Part shown: positions 17,209 to 24,429 of the stretch, piece after piece
Layout of the letters: each line of letters starts with the position of its first letter
How positions within the stretch are numbered: the first letter of the stretch is position 1
NCBI GenBank assembly: GCA_017848435.1
Contig: JAFEHU010000016.1
Span: 1 to 64,000 of the forward strand
Direction: 5' to 3'
DNA length: 64,000 bases
Source: Burkholderiaceae bacterium
GTDB lineage: Bacteria; Pseudomonadota; Gammaproteobacteria; Burkholderiales; Burkholderiaceae_C
Translations under genes and position numbers: made by a program
The notes under the pieces: generated by a model
The model's input: the letters and a program-made list of their open reading frames with translations, nothing else
Databases searched by the model: none
Told to the model about the DNA's origin: nothing

Positions 17209-17420
17209 CAGTCGCTGTGATTTACCCCGTTTGGTTCGTCCCCACAGTGACGTCACCGCACCTTGGGGAAGCAAACAAGTCTGTTGATTTGCATGCGTAT
17301 CGAGACACACGATTCGTGCTCGCAAAAGGCGCAGGCCCGGGTATTTACAACCGATGGAACACCAACGCCAACGGCGTTCGCATGTTCTTCGCGCGTGTCC
17401 ATCGGGACTATCTGCGATGA
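17205..17420 (+). CDS. Small phage protein of unknown function
   Basis: 71 residues from GTG 17205, overlapping the preceding stop (GTGA). It begins MTVAVIYPVWFVPTVTSP and ends YNRWNTNANGVRMFFARVHRDYLR. No recognised domain. Translational overlap on both sides supports its reality. Confidence 0.48.
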   Translation: MTVAVIYPVWFVPTVTSPHLGEANKSVDLHAYRDTRFVLAKGAGPGIYNRWNTNANGVRMFFARVHRDYLR

Positions 17421-17647
17421 AATCCGCCGATCAACTCAGCATGTTCGAGCCTGAAGGTGAAGAAGCCTTGGCCTTGCTGCAGCAATGGCTCCGCACCGCT
17501 GAAAACTATCTCCGCGCCGCCGACACCCTTCGTCTCTGCCAGATGCAAGGTGCCGCTCATAAGGCTGAACTGCTGGCCGAACAAGCCGCACGCCAAGCCT
17601 TCACCCTCGCCGTGCTTCTCGACCTTGAACGCGAGGCCTCGCTGTGA
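17417..17647 (+). CDS. Small helical phage protein of unknown function
   Basis: 76 residues from ATG 17417, overlapping the previous stop and, by GTGA, the rep start. Almost entirely alpha-helical by composition (EEALALLQQWLRTAENYLRAADTLRLCQ...AELLAEQAARQAFTLAVLLDLERE), soluble and acidic. It could be an accessory to the replication protein that follows. Confidence 0.5.
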   Translation: MKSADQLSMFEPEGEEALALLQQWLRTAENYLRAADTLRLCQMQGAAHKAELLAEQAARQAFTLAVLLDLEREASL

Positions 17648-18489
17648 CCACCGGAACGACTCCCTTCACGCCGCAGGCTGGCGCAGCCAGCCTCGGCGGG
17701 GAGGGGGGCTTGTCCCATACAAAACAAGTGGATTTATCCACTTTACGTATCAATCTTGCTGCCCCTGAACAAGCTCTCCGGCGCGTCAAGCGGTTGAAAC
17801 GTTCTGTTTGGGCTTCCGGCCACCTCCATGCCATGGCCGACTCTGGCTACCGGAACCCCGTCTGCTGGTTTGTCACGCTGACCTATCGCCCAGGCGTCGA
17901 ATGGACAGCCCGCCACATCAGCGAGGCCATCCGCAAATTCCGTGCTTGGTGCAATGCTGCAAACATCCCTTGCCGGTACACCTGGGTCGCTGAACTCCAG
18001 CAACGCGGTGCCGTGCATTACCACCTGCTGGCATGGCTTCCTGTCGGCGTATCAATGCGCCATTGGGACAAGCAAAGCCCGAAGCGCGCCCCATTCTGGC
18101 CGCATGGAATGACCAACACAGAGCCAGCGAAATCAGGCGTTGGCTACCTCATGAAATACCTCTCCAAGCTCGGAGAGCTAACCAAATTTCCGAAAGGCTT
18201 GCGACTCTATGGAATCGGTGGACTCGATCAAAAAGCACGCGCCGTCCGTGCTTGGTACAACCTGCCCGGATGGGCCAAGCTATCCCACGGAGTGGGACAA
18301 CTCGCCCGCCGATCTGGTGGGTTGTGTGACCTCACGACTGGCGAACTTATCCCCCCCGTCTTCCGCATCAGGTTTGCCCCTGGAGAACTGCTTATCTCTC
18401 GCATACGAGATTCCGCTTCTCGGTTCGCTGCTGGATTACTTCCTGCCGGACACGTCCCAGGGGCCTATTCAGCATGGAGCCCAACATGA
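17644..18489 (+). CDS. Rolling-circle replication initiator (HUH endonuclease)
   Basis: 281 residues from GTG 17644. The three motifs of HUH replication proteins are present: motif 1 FVTLTY at 76-81, motif 2 AVHYHLLAW with His125 and His127 as metal ligands, motif 3 GVGYLMKYLSK with Tyr168 or Tyr172 as the likely nicking tyrosine and Lys175. It would nick the viral strand at the phage origin, taking the place of gpII. The first 30 codons are low-complexity (Gly, Ala, Thr) and coincide with a long hairpin, so the origin may be embedded in the gene. Confidence 0.85.
   Translation: MTTGTTPFTPQAGAASLGGEGGLSHTKQVDLSTLRINLAAPEQALRRVKRLKRSVWASGHLHAMADSGYRNPVCWFVTLTYRPGVEWTARHISEAIRKFRAWCNAANIPCRYTWVAELQQRGAVHYHLLAWLPVGVSMRHWDKQSPKRAPFWPHGMTNTEPAKSGVGYLMKYLSKLGELTKFPKGLRLYGIGGLDQKARAVRAWYNLPGWAKLSHGVGQLARRSGGLCDLTTGELIPPVFRIRFAPGELLISRIRDSASRFAAGLLPAGHVPGAYSAWSPT
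17669..17698 (+). other. Long hairpin inside the rep 5' end; candidate viral-strand origin
   Basis: CGCCG, a single bulged C, then AGGCTGG pair with CCAGCCT and CGGCG around the loop CGCAG: 12 paired bases with one bulge. A G-rich run (17698-17709) follows directly. It sits in codons that encode a low-complexity N-terminus, so the DNA structure and not the protein may be what is conserved. Confidence 0.42.
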
Positions 18490-18629
18490 AAACCGCTTTT
18501 GTCTGGCTCGTGCTTCCGAGTCTTGCGGCGTGCGCCGCGTTGATGCCAAGCCCTGACTGCAACGACAACAGCCTACGCAATCAGATGGTGATGACCTTCA
18601 AGCAAAAAGAGGCCTGCAAATGGATTTGA
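18486..18629 (+). CDS. Small lipoprotein-like phage protein
   Basis: 47 residues from ATG 18486, overlapping the rep stop by 4 nt. The N-terminus looks like a lipoprotein signal (KTAFVWLVLPSLAAC, Cys16) followed by a short polar region with two further cysteines. Possibly an entry-exclusion or envelope protein; inferred only from the signal. Confidence 0.45.
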   Translation: MKTAFVWLVLPSLAACAALMPSPDCNDNSLRNQMVMTFKQKEACKWI

Positions 18630-18718
18630 CCAACATCAGCCACCTTCTACAAGCGCTCGTGGTCGCCACGTGTGTCTTTGCCCTTCTCATGGGATACAGG
18701 GCAGGGGACAAGCTGTGA
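18620..18718 (+). CDS. Tiny single-membrane-span phage protein
   Basis: 32 residues from ATG 18620, overlapping the end of the preceding ORF by 10 nt and the next start by GTGA. One hydrophobic span (ALVVATCVFALLMGYRAG). Size and position just before the coat genes match gpVII/gpIX, the virion tip proteins, though identity at sequence level cannot be shown. Confidence 0.42.
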   Translation: MDLTNISHLLQALVVATCVFALLMGYRAGDKL

Positions 18719-18852
18719 CCCCGCCACCTTACACCCTCATAGACGTCATTGCTGTTGCCAACATCATCGCAACCCTGATGGGTTGCTGGGCTCTCGGTTT
18801 CAGCATCGGCAAAGCAGTTGCTTGGGTACGCGCCCTGTCGGGCGCGGCCTAA
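18715..18852 (+). CDS. Small membrane protein, candidate virion tip protein
   Basis: 45 residues from GTG 18715 (GTGA overlap). A single membrane span (IDVIAVANIIATLMGCWALGFSIGKAVAWV). Together with the 32-residue ORF before it, it fits a gpVII/gpIX-like pair upstream of the major coat gene. Confidence 0.48.
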   Translation: MTPPPYTLIDVIAVANIIATLMGCWALGFSIGKAVAWVRALSGAA

Positions 18853-18895
18853 ACAAACCGCCACCGGTCGGCCACCGGCAACCAAAGGAAAAACC

Positions 18896-19141
18896 ATGTT
18901 TCAAGCCATCCAAACCGCCGCCCGCAACTTGGGCATTCGTACGTACGCTACTGCTGCGACTCTTGCCGCTCCCGTTCTGAGCTTTGCTCAGACTGCTGGC
19001 ACAGACCCTTTTGACGCTGCTTTGACGACTGTCACTGAAAAGACCGGCGCATATGCCGCCGCGCTGGTCGGTGTCTCTGCCGTCGCTGTCGTCTTCATGG
19101 TCGCCATGAAGTACGTCAAAAAGCTGCCCCGCGCCTCTTAA
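18896..19141 (+). CDS. Major coat protein (gpVIII-like)
   Basis: 81 residues from ATG 18896 with AAAGGA upstream. A signal peptide ends at about Ala31 (PVLSFA, then QTAG). The mature 50-residue protein has the classic layout of inovirus coat subunits: acidic amphipathic N-terminus (TDPFDAALTTVTEKTGAY), a 20-residue membrane span (AAALVGVSAVAVVFMVAMKY) and a basic C-terminus (KKLPRAS) that faces the DNA. Thousands of copies form the filament. Confidence 0.86.
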   Translation: MFQAIQTAARNLGIRTYATAATLAAPVLSFAQTAGTDPFDAALTTVTEKTGAYAAALVGVSAVAVVFMVAMKYVKKLPRAS

Positions 19142-19152
19142 TCGGGTGTCCC

Positions 19153-20517
19153 ATGGGAAAGACCACACGTTTACTTTTCGTCCTGTTGGCCTTTCTCATG
19201 GGTACCTCCGCTTTCGCCCAGTGCACAATCTACGCTATTGGTGTCAATCTCCAAGGCGCAATCCGCTACGGTGCCGAGTTCAAAAACCCCACCGACGCCT
19301 GTTTATCTGGTTTTGGTCCTCTCGTTGCTCCCTATTACCCCACTTTCACCATTACCTCTGTCACCACTGACCAGACATGTAGCGTTTCGCTTCATCTCAC
19401 ATCGGAGCCAAATCCCGGCACAGGTAACGATGTGGTTCGTGGCACCCTCTACACACGTACCGGCAATTCCACCGAATGCAACAGCCCATGCAATAAGCCC
19501 TATTGTGACCCACCTCCGCCCGATCAATGCGGTCTCGCACCTGGCTCCAAAATTAAGCAAAATTTTTCCGAGGGCTGGGCGCGTTCCTCAGACATCAACA
19601 AGCTCGACTACGTTGGGAAAGTCAACCTTCCTTTCTTCGTTGGTGGGGGCGAAGATGGGACTCAGCTCGCCACCCATTGCATCGACAAATGCAAAGCTCG
19701 CGCCACCAAAGTACTCGACCGTTACAGGGCCAAGACACCCGGCCCGAATGGGCTTTACCGTCTCTCTGGCGACTACGAGTTTGACGTGATCGGGACATCA
19801 GCCAGCGGTGCTACTGGTGACACATGCAGCACGGCAAACAACACCCAGTCATTCAACGACGCTGTGAGTCCAAACACCGTCCCTTTGCCATGTCCCGGTA
19901 CGGTTGGCGAGGTCAACGGCAAAAGCGTTTGCATACCCGGCACATCACCATCTACCTCTATACCTCCCCCGTCCGGTGAACCTCCTCCGGGTACAGAACA
20001 GTCAGGGAACCCCCGAGCTGGCGACATTCCAACCACTGGCGAAGGCTCCGGTTCTGGTGGTGCAGGTCGTACCCCAACTGCAGGAAACGGCACGGCAGCC
20101 GGTGGCCCTTCCGCGGCTGCTTCATCTGGTGGTGGTTCCACCGGCACCACGCCGAAACCCCCAACAGGCGAAGAACAAGCCGCTTGCGGTGCACCTGGCC
20201 AACCCCCCTGCAAGATCGATGAAACCGGCACCCCAACACAAGGCAACTTCTCTGATGGCGAACAACGCTTAGAACAAGCCAAGACCGACGCCATCGCCGA
20301 AATCAACAAGGTCCGCACAGGTCAGGGCTTCACCTGGACGTTCCAGCTTCCCACAGGATGCCAACCCCTACAGTTGCCCGCGTTCGCCGGGATGATCGAC
20401 AGCATCGATATTTGCCAATTCCAGCCAATGATTCATGACCTCTTGTCCATGATCTGGATTGCTGCCACCATCTTCGCGCTGTGGGGCATGGCCTCCCGCG
20501 CCTTCGCATCGGAGTAA
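19153..20517 (+). CDS. pIII-like minor coat/adsorption protein with TspB-type C-terminus
   Basis: 454 residues. A signal peptide (cleavage near AFAQ, residue 23) is followed by a cysteine-rich N-terminal domain with many paired Cys (residues 24-220), a long Pro/Gly/Ser/Thr-rich linker (about 250-350), a short Cys pair (ACGAPGQPPCKIDETGTP) and a C-terminal membrane anchor (LLSMIWIAATIFALWGM). This is the layout of filamentous-phage pIII: receptor-binding domains, flexible glycine linker, membrane anchor for release. The region after the linker resembles the TspB C-terminal part known from neisserial and betaproteobacterial inoviruses. The N-terminal domain probably determines host pilus specificity. 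Confidence 0.8.
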   Translation: MGKTTRLLFVLLAFLMGTSAFAQCTIYAIGVNLQGAIRYGAEFKNPTDACLSGFGPLVAPYYPTFTITSVTTDQTCSVSLHLTSEPNPGTGNDVVRGTLYTRTGNSTECNSPCNKPYCDPPPPDQCGLAPGSKIKQNFSEGWARSSDINKLDYVGKVNLPFFVGGGEDGTQLATHCIDKCKARATKVLDRYRAKTPGPNGLYRLSGDYEFDVIGTSASGATGDTCSTANNTQSFNDAVSPNTVPLPCPGTVGEVNGKSVCIPGTSPSTSIPPPSGEPPPGTEQSGNPRAGDIPTTGEGSGSGGAGRTPTAGNGTAAGGPSAAASSGGGSTGTTPKPPTGEEQAACGAPGQPPCKIDETGTPTQGNFSDGEQRLEQAKTDAIAEINKVRTGQGFTWTFQLPTGCQPLQLPAFAGMIDSIDICQFQPMIHDLLSMIWIAATIFALWGMASRAFASE

Positions 20518-20520
20518 AAA

Positions 20521-20841
20521 ATGCCCCTTCTTGCTGGTCTAATTTCGAGCCTAATCACTGGCGTTGTCGCCTTCCTTGCCAAGCTCTTCGCGGCAAAGCT
20601 GCCGATCAAGGTCGCCGCCATTGCTGGCCTCGTAGCCGCTGGTGCCGCGCTGATGGTGTTTTTCAACACCGCCATTAGCCCTTTGATCGGCCAAGCATTC
20701 AACACCCAGTACGGCCAGTTCATAGGCCTAGCCTTTCCTCCAGTTGCTGGCAGCTGCCTTGCCACGCTCCTTGCTGCGTTTCTGGCGATCCAGACGTACA
20801 AACTCCAAGCCAAGTCGATCAAGCTAACAGCCAACATCTGA
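20521..20841 (+). CDS. pVI-like minor coat/membrane protein (DUF5455-like)
   Basis: 106 residues with three hydrophobic segments (5-25, 31-50, 65-90) and a basic C-terminal tail (YKLQAKSIKLTANI). It sits between the pIII-like gene and zot, 3 bp after the former and 1 bp before the latter, the gVI position. pVI caps the terminal end of the virion together with pIII. Confidence 0.7.
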   Translation: MPLLAGLISSLITGVVAFLAKLFAAKLPIKVAAIAGLVAAGAALMVFFNTAISPLIGQAFNTQYGQFIGLAFPPVAGSCLATLLAAFLAIQTYKLQAKSIKLTANI

Positions 20842-20842
20842 C

Positions 20843-21694
20843 ATGGCTATTTTCAGCGTCGAGGGCAAGCTAGGCACCGGCAAAACCAAGTTCTGCATCT
20901 GGCAGGCCCAACAAGCCCTGCAGAAGCACCGTAGAGTCGCCTCAAACGTCGATATCAAGGCCGAGGTGCTCCACCCCTATGGGAAGCGCTCCATTCTCCG
21001 CATTCCTGACAAGCCAACAGCTTTTGACCTCGAAGCCATGGGTCACGGCAACCCGGAAAGCTATGACGAGGACATGAATGGCGTTTTGATTCTCGACGAA
21101 CTGGGCACCTGGCTCAACAGCCGAAGCTTCCAAGACAAGGGCAGGGCTCACCTTCTCGACTGGCTCATACACGCCAGAAAGCATGGCTGGGACGTCTACC
21201 TTATCGTTCAGGATGCCGGCATGATCGACAAGCAGGTTCGTGAGGCGCTGATCGAGTATCAGGCCCGCTGTGTCCGCATGGACAAGGTGCGCATTCCTGT
21301 GCTTGGCAGGTTCACTGGTTTGATTCGTGAGAAGTGGGGGTACTTCCCAAAATTCCACATGGTCACAGCCCGTGTCGGCTACGGTCAGGGCCAGATCGTC
21401 GCCGAGCGTTGGACTTACAGAGGCAACGACCTGCACTCAGCGTATGACACCCGACAGGTGTTCCGATCTGACTACGAACACGGAACATTCTGCACGTTGC
21501 CGCCGTGGGATTTTCAACCCAAAAAGCTGCCCATGCAGGCCCTCAAGGATTGGTTCAAAGAGCATCGCGCCAAGCTACAGCCACCAAAGCGGACATACGC
21601 GCCAAAGCCGCCTTTGCTTCAGTGGGTGCAGAAGCTCCCACCAGACCGCCGCATTGCCTTCATTCGAAAGCACCCTCAATGCTTGCGGCTCTGA
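20843..21694 (+). CDS. Zot-domain assembly ATPase (gpI-like)
   Basis: 283 residues. Walker A GKLGTGKT is at 8-15 and Walker B VLILDE at 81-86, followed by LGTWLNSR and the RKHGWDVYLIVQDAGMIDKQVRE segment typical of Zot/pI. The protein drives virion extrusion through the inner membrane. Most gpI proteins have one membrane span before a periplasmic tail; I see no clear hydrophobic span here, the C-terminus being basic and Pro-rich, so membrane attachment may need a partner. The last 16 nt overlap the next small ORF. Confidence 0.9.
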   Translation: MAIFSVEGKLGTGKTKFCIWQAQQALQKHRRVASNVDIKAEVLHPYGKRSILRIPDKPTAFDLEAMGHGNPESYDEDMNGVLILDELGTWLNSRSFQDKGRAHLLDWLIHARKHGWDVYLIVQDAGMIDKQVREALIEYQARCVRMDKVRIPVLGRFTGLIREKWGYFPKFHMVTARVGYGQGQIVAERWTYRGNDLHSAYDTRQVFRSDYEHGTFCTLPPWDFQPKKLPMQALKDWFKEHRAKLQPPKRTYAPKPPLLQWVQKLPPDRRIAFIRKHPQCLRL

Positions 21695-21873
21695 CCCTCG
21701 CTACGGCCGTTGGCTGTCTCACGATCACCGAAGGCCCACGACCTGGCTGCACCTGTTTCGACAAGGCAGGCAAGCCCGTGACAACCTACCGCGAACTCTG
21801 TCCAACCCCAGAAAAGCCAAAGAGGCTTGAGCGCCTCTTTGATGACAACAGGGGCCCCAGTCAGGCCGAATAG
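21679..21873 (+). CDS. Small lipoprotein-like protein at the end of the phage operon
   Basis: 64 residues from ATG 21679, overlapping zot by 16 nt. It begins with a short hydrophobic segment ending in TAVGC (Cys13), a plausible lipobox, then a short domain with two more Cys (CTCFDKAGKPVTTYRELCP) and a basic/acidic tail. It could be a small envelope protein that compensates for the missing membrane span of the Zot protein; this is inference. Confidence 0.5.
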   Translation: MLAALTLATAVGCLTITEGPRPGCTCFDKAGKPVTTYRELCPTPEKPKRLERLFDDNRGPSQAE

Positions 21874-21913
21874 GCCGGTTAAGCTGGGGTGGGGTATGGG
21901 GCAAAGGCCCCAT
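21855..21913 (+). other. Tandem hairpins between the last phage gene and attR
   Basis: The first structure pairs CCCCAG (21855-21860) with CTGGGG (21884-21889), with an inner GGCC/GGCC stem. The second pairs ATGGGGC (21896-21902) with GCCCCAT (21907-21913) around AAAG. The first begins inside the last codons of the small ORF. They may act as terminator, or as the packaging signal, which in inoviruses is an imperfect hairpin in noncoding DNA. Confidence 0.38.
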
Positions 21914-21963
21914 GGCGACTTTTGGCCCTCAGAAGCTTTTGAAGCATCCGAATGAGTCGGCGT

Positions 21964-21991
21964 ACTTTATACGATGTATATTATGTTAAAT
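21964..21991 (+). other. attR carrying the canonical XerD half of chromosomal dif
   Basis: XerC arm ACTTTATACGA (21964-21974), central TGTATA (21975-21980), XerD arm TTATGTTAAAT (21981-21991). The last two parts equal the E. coli dif core and XerD arm exactly. Joined to the left XerC arm they reconstruct the uninterrupted chromosomal dif, which marks the replication terminus region. Confidence 0.85.
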
Positions 21992-22010
21992 TAATGCGGC
22001 AAAAAGGCCA

Positions 22011-23372
22011 TCAGCCGGCCGGGATAGCGCCCCTTTCGCCCATGGGCAATGCGGCCGAGATTCTGGCGCCTTCGCCGGGGCTGGCCTGCACGTACAGTCG
22101 GCCGCCGGCGGCCAGCACGCGGTGGCGCATGCCGGCCAGGCCGTAGCCGCTGGCCTTGACGGTTTTGGTGTCGAAACCGATGCCGTCGTCCTTGACCGAC
22201 ACCGTCATGTGGTTCTCGCGGCGCAGCACCAGCACCTCGACGTTGCGGGCTTCGGCGTATTTCGCCACGTTGGTCAATGCTTCCTGAATCAGCCGGTAGA
22301 CCGTGAGTTGGCGCGATTCGTCGAGCTCGATCTCGTCAAACTGGGTGGTGATGGCCAGGCCTGAGCGCTCGGCAAATTCGCGTGTCAGGATTTCCAATGC
22401 CGGGCCCAGACCGAGGTTGGACAAGGACGATGGCCGCAGGTCTTCGATGATGCGCCGCTTGAGCGCAATGCCGTTGTTGAGTGTGTCCACCAGGTGTTTG
22501 ACGCGCTCCACCACGTCGGGCGACATGGCGCCCAGCTTGCCCTTGAGGCGGGCCACGTCGAGTTTGGCGGCGGTCAGGATGGCGCCCAGCTCGTCGTGCA
22601 GTTCGCGCGCCAGGTAGCCGCGCTCGTCTTCCCGCACCTGCTGCAGGTGGGTGGCCAGTTCGGCCAGTGTGGCGGTGCGTTTCTCCACGAGCTCTTCCAG
22701 CCGGTCGTGTTCGGCCTGAAGCTGTGTCTGCTGGCGCGCGCGCTCGGCTTCCAATGCCTTTTTCTGGCGCAGGTACAGGTAAAAGGCGATCAGGCCAATG
22801 GTGGACACCAAGGCAATGCCGATGCGCGCCAGCTGCAGGGACTGGGCGATCTTGGTGTAAGCATCGGAGGTTTTTTTCAGGCTGGATTCGTACATCGCGT
22901 CAGACTGGATGCGGATGGTTTCCATCTGCTCCACACCCACGTCGGTGGTCAGCACAAAGCGCCAGGCGTCGTCTTTGCCCTCTTTGCGCATGTTGACCGT
23001 CAACTGCATTTCCGCCAGCTTGCGGGACACGGCGGTGGACAGCAGCGCGACGGTGTCGCTTTGCTCCTTGCTGGAGACGGCAAATTCGCGCAGCTGTTCC
23101 AGCGTCTTGCCGACATTGACCATGGCCAGGTTGTAGGGTTCCAGGTAGCGCGGGCTGGCGGTGAGCAGAAAGCCGCGTTGGCCGGTTTCGGCGTCGAGCA
23201 CATACCGGATGAGCTGGTTGACCCGCAGCCGCACCAGTTGGGCCTCGCGCAGGTCGTCCAGCGCGTCGGTGGACTGCTGGTGGGCAATTTCGTTGATGGC
23301 CATCAGTGCCACGGCGGCAAACAGCGCCATCATCAGGCTGACGAACATTTTCGGAACATTGGACCAGCGCAT
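22011..23372 (-). CDS. CHASE3 sensor histidine kinase, NarL/UhpB (HisKA_3) type
   Basis: 453 residues from ATG 23372, preferred over a start 22 codons upstream because AGGA precedes it. First membrane span 8-27, then a CHASE3-like periplasmic helical domain (YVLDAETGQRGFLLTASPRYLEPYN), second span 182-200, a short coiled coil, then HisKA_3 with EDERGYLARELHDELGAIL (His259 phosphoacceptor), and a HATPase domain with N-box (RLIQEALTNVAKYA), DDGIGFD and GYGLAGMRHR. No response regulator gene adjoins it; the prophage and dif lie 19 bp beyond its stop. It is the first chromosomal gene on the right of dif. Confidence 0.88.
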   Translation of the reverse strand: MRWSNVPKMFVSLMMALFAAVALMAINEIAHQQSTDALDDLREAQLVRLRVNQLIRYVLDAETGQRGFLLTASPRYLEPYNLAMVNVGKTLEQLREFAVSSKEQSDTVALLSTAVSRKLAEMQLTVNMRKEGKDDAWRFVLTTDVGVEQMETIRIQSDAMYESSLKKTSDAYTKIAQSLQLARIGIALVSTIGLIAFYLYLRQKKALEAERARQQTQLQAEHDRLEELVEKRTATLAELATHLQQVREDERGYLARELHDELGAILTAAKLDVARLKGKLGAMSPDVVERVKHLVDTLNNGIALKRRIIEDLRPSSLSNLGLGPALEILTREFAERSGLAITTQFDEIELDESRQLTVYRLIQEALTNVAKYAEARNVEVLVLRRENHMTVSVKDDGIGFDTKTVKASGYGLAGMRHRVLAAGGRLYVQASPGEGARISAALPMGERGAIPAG

Positions 23373-23561
23373 GTGTTTCCTGACAGCAGCAAAAACGCAA
23401 GCCGTCCACCACGGCCGGGCCATTTCCACTGGCTGCATTATGGCGGCACCCCCCTCACCTGCACGCCAGACCAGCCCGGCGGCCTGTGTCGGGCACGTCC
23501 TACAAACAGAGCGCTGCCTGGCCGCTGGTGCAGCCGCAGCAGCCTGTTAACTTGGGGGCCT

Positions 23562-24383
23562 ATGAACCCGAATCTTCAAGACGTGAAAGCACCGCCGCGC
23601 ACGCTGCGCCAGCGCCTGGCGCGCCCGACCAAAGTGGCGGTGTCGGCCAGTGAACTGTGGCTGAACGCCGAGGGCTTGCGGATGAGCGCCGCCATGTCGT
23701 TCTACGGCGTGCTGAGCCTGGCCCCCCTGCTCCTGGTGCTGGTGGCCCTGCTGGGTTGGTGGGTGGACAAGACCACGCTGCAGGCCAACCTGGTGGCGCA
23801 GGTGCAGGGCGTGGTGGGCGCGCAGGCCGCCAGCCTGGTGCAGCAGGCGCTGACCAGCGCGCAAGCACCGGCCGAGGGACTGCTGGCGTCGTTGTTGGCG
23901 CTGGGGGTGCTGCTGATGGGCGCCACCGGGGTGTTTGCTGAACTGCAGGCGTCGTTCGACGCAGTCTGGAAAATTGGCCTGAAAACACAAGCCGGTACGC
24001 CGTGGTGGCATGCCGCCTCGTTGCGGTTACGGGGGGTGGCGTACATCCTCGCATTCGGCTTTTTGCTGCTGGTGTCGCTGGTGATTTCCACGGCGCTGGA
24101 GGTGCTGACCGGCTGGGTGGGCGTTTATCTGCCGCTGGCGCCGGTGCTGGGCGTGGTGAACGAAGCGGTGTCCTTCCTGTTTTGCGCCGGGCTGTTTCTG
24201 GCGCTGATGCGCATGAGCACCGGCACCAAGCCCCGGCTGCGTTGCCTGGCCTGGGGCGCGCTGGCCGGCGCTGCGTTGTTCACGCTGGGCAAGCATGTGC
24301 TGGCGTTTTATTTGTCGACCGCACCGCTGGTGTCGGCCTACGGTGCCGCCGGCTCGCTGGTGGTGATCCTGGTGTGGATCTAG
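23562..24383 (+). pseudogene. YihY/BrkB-family inner membrane protein, 5' part interrupted by transposon
   Basis: Starts at ATG 23562 and encodes 273 residues with several membrane spans and the family pattern ELWLNAEGLRMSAAMSFYGVLSLAPLLLVLVALLGWW, ASFDAVWKIG, and GSLVVILVWI. It then stops at a TAG made partly of transposon sequence (24381-24383). Family members continue after VILVWI with a YFSSAVLLFGAEF-like segment, and that segment is found at 46423-46539, beyond the transposon. Removing the transposon and one copy of ATCTA restores one frame of 310 codons. The intact protein would be a membrane protein of unknown role, once called ribonuclease BN in error. The truncated product lacks its last membrane helix. 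Confidence 0.88.
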
Positions 24384-24429
24384 AGGGTCGGCGGGGATTC
24401 ATGTAAAAAACCGCAGAAACAAGCTTAAG
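24383..24429 (+). repeat. Left terminal inverted repeat of the transposon
   Basis: 47 bp, starting GAGGGTCGGCGGGGATTC and ending CTTAAG. It matches the complement of 46376-46422 at 44 of 47 positions (differences at positions 11, 39 and 41). The preceding bases 24378-24382 are the target duplication ATCTA. The tnpT-like stop codon lies inside it. Confidence 0.95.

Larger units (their letters stand above)
16125..21974. mobile_element. Filamentous phage (inovirus) prophage integrated at dif
   Basis: About 5,850 bp bounded by two dif-like XerCD sites that share the 12-bp repeat ATACGATGTATA (16119-16130 and 21969-21980). Contents and order are those of an inovirus: repressor (-), then + strand ssDNA-binding protein, small ORFs, HUH replication protein, tiny membrane or lipid-anchored proteins, major coat, pIII-like adhesin, pVI-like protein, Zot/pI ATPase. 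There is no integrase gene, as expected for phages that use host XerC/XerD. There is no secretin gene (pIV), so virion exit likely uses a host secretin. All the recognisable phage genes are intact, so the prophage looks functional. Boundaries assume XerC-side strand exchange. Confidence 0.88.

Noticed and set aside
18853-18895. Short GC-rich repeat (CCGGT/ACCGG) before the coat gene as terminator
   Set aside because: Stem of only 5 bp and no U-tract; the gap is too short to separate transcripts convincingly.
16081-21995. Integration of the prophage at a tRNA gene by its own integrase
   Set aside because: No integrase and no tRNA at either end; both ends are XerCD-type sites.
22494-23561. Upstream extension of the YihY frame across the histidine kinase
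   Set aside because: The extension is antisense to a complete kinase; YihY similarity begins at ATG 23562.
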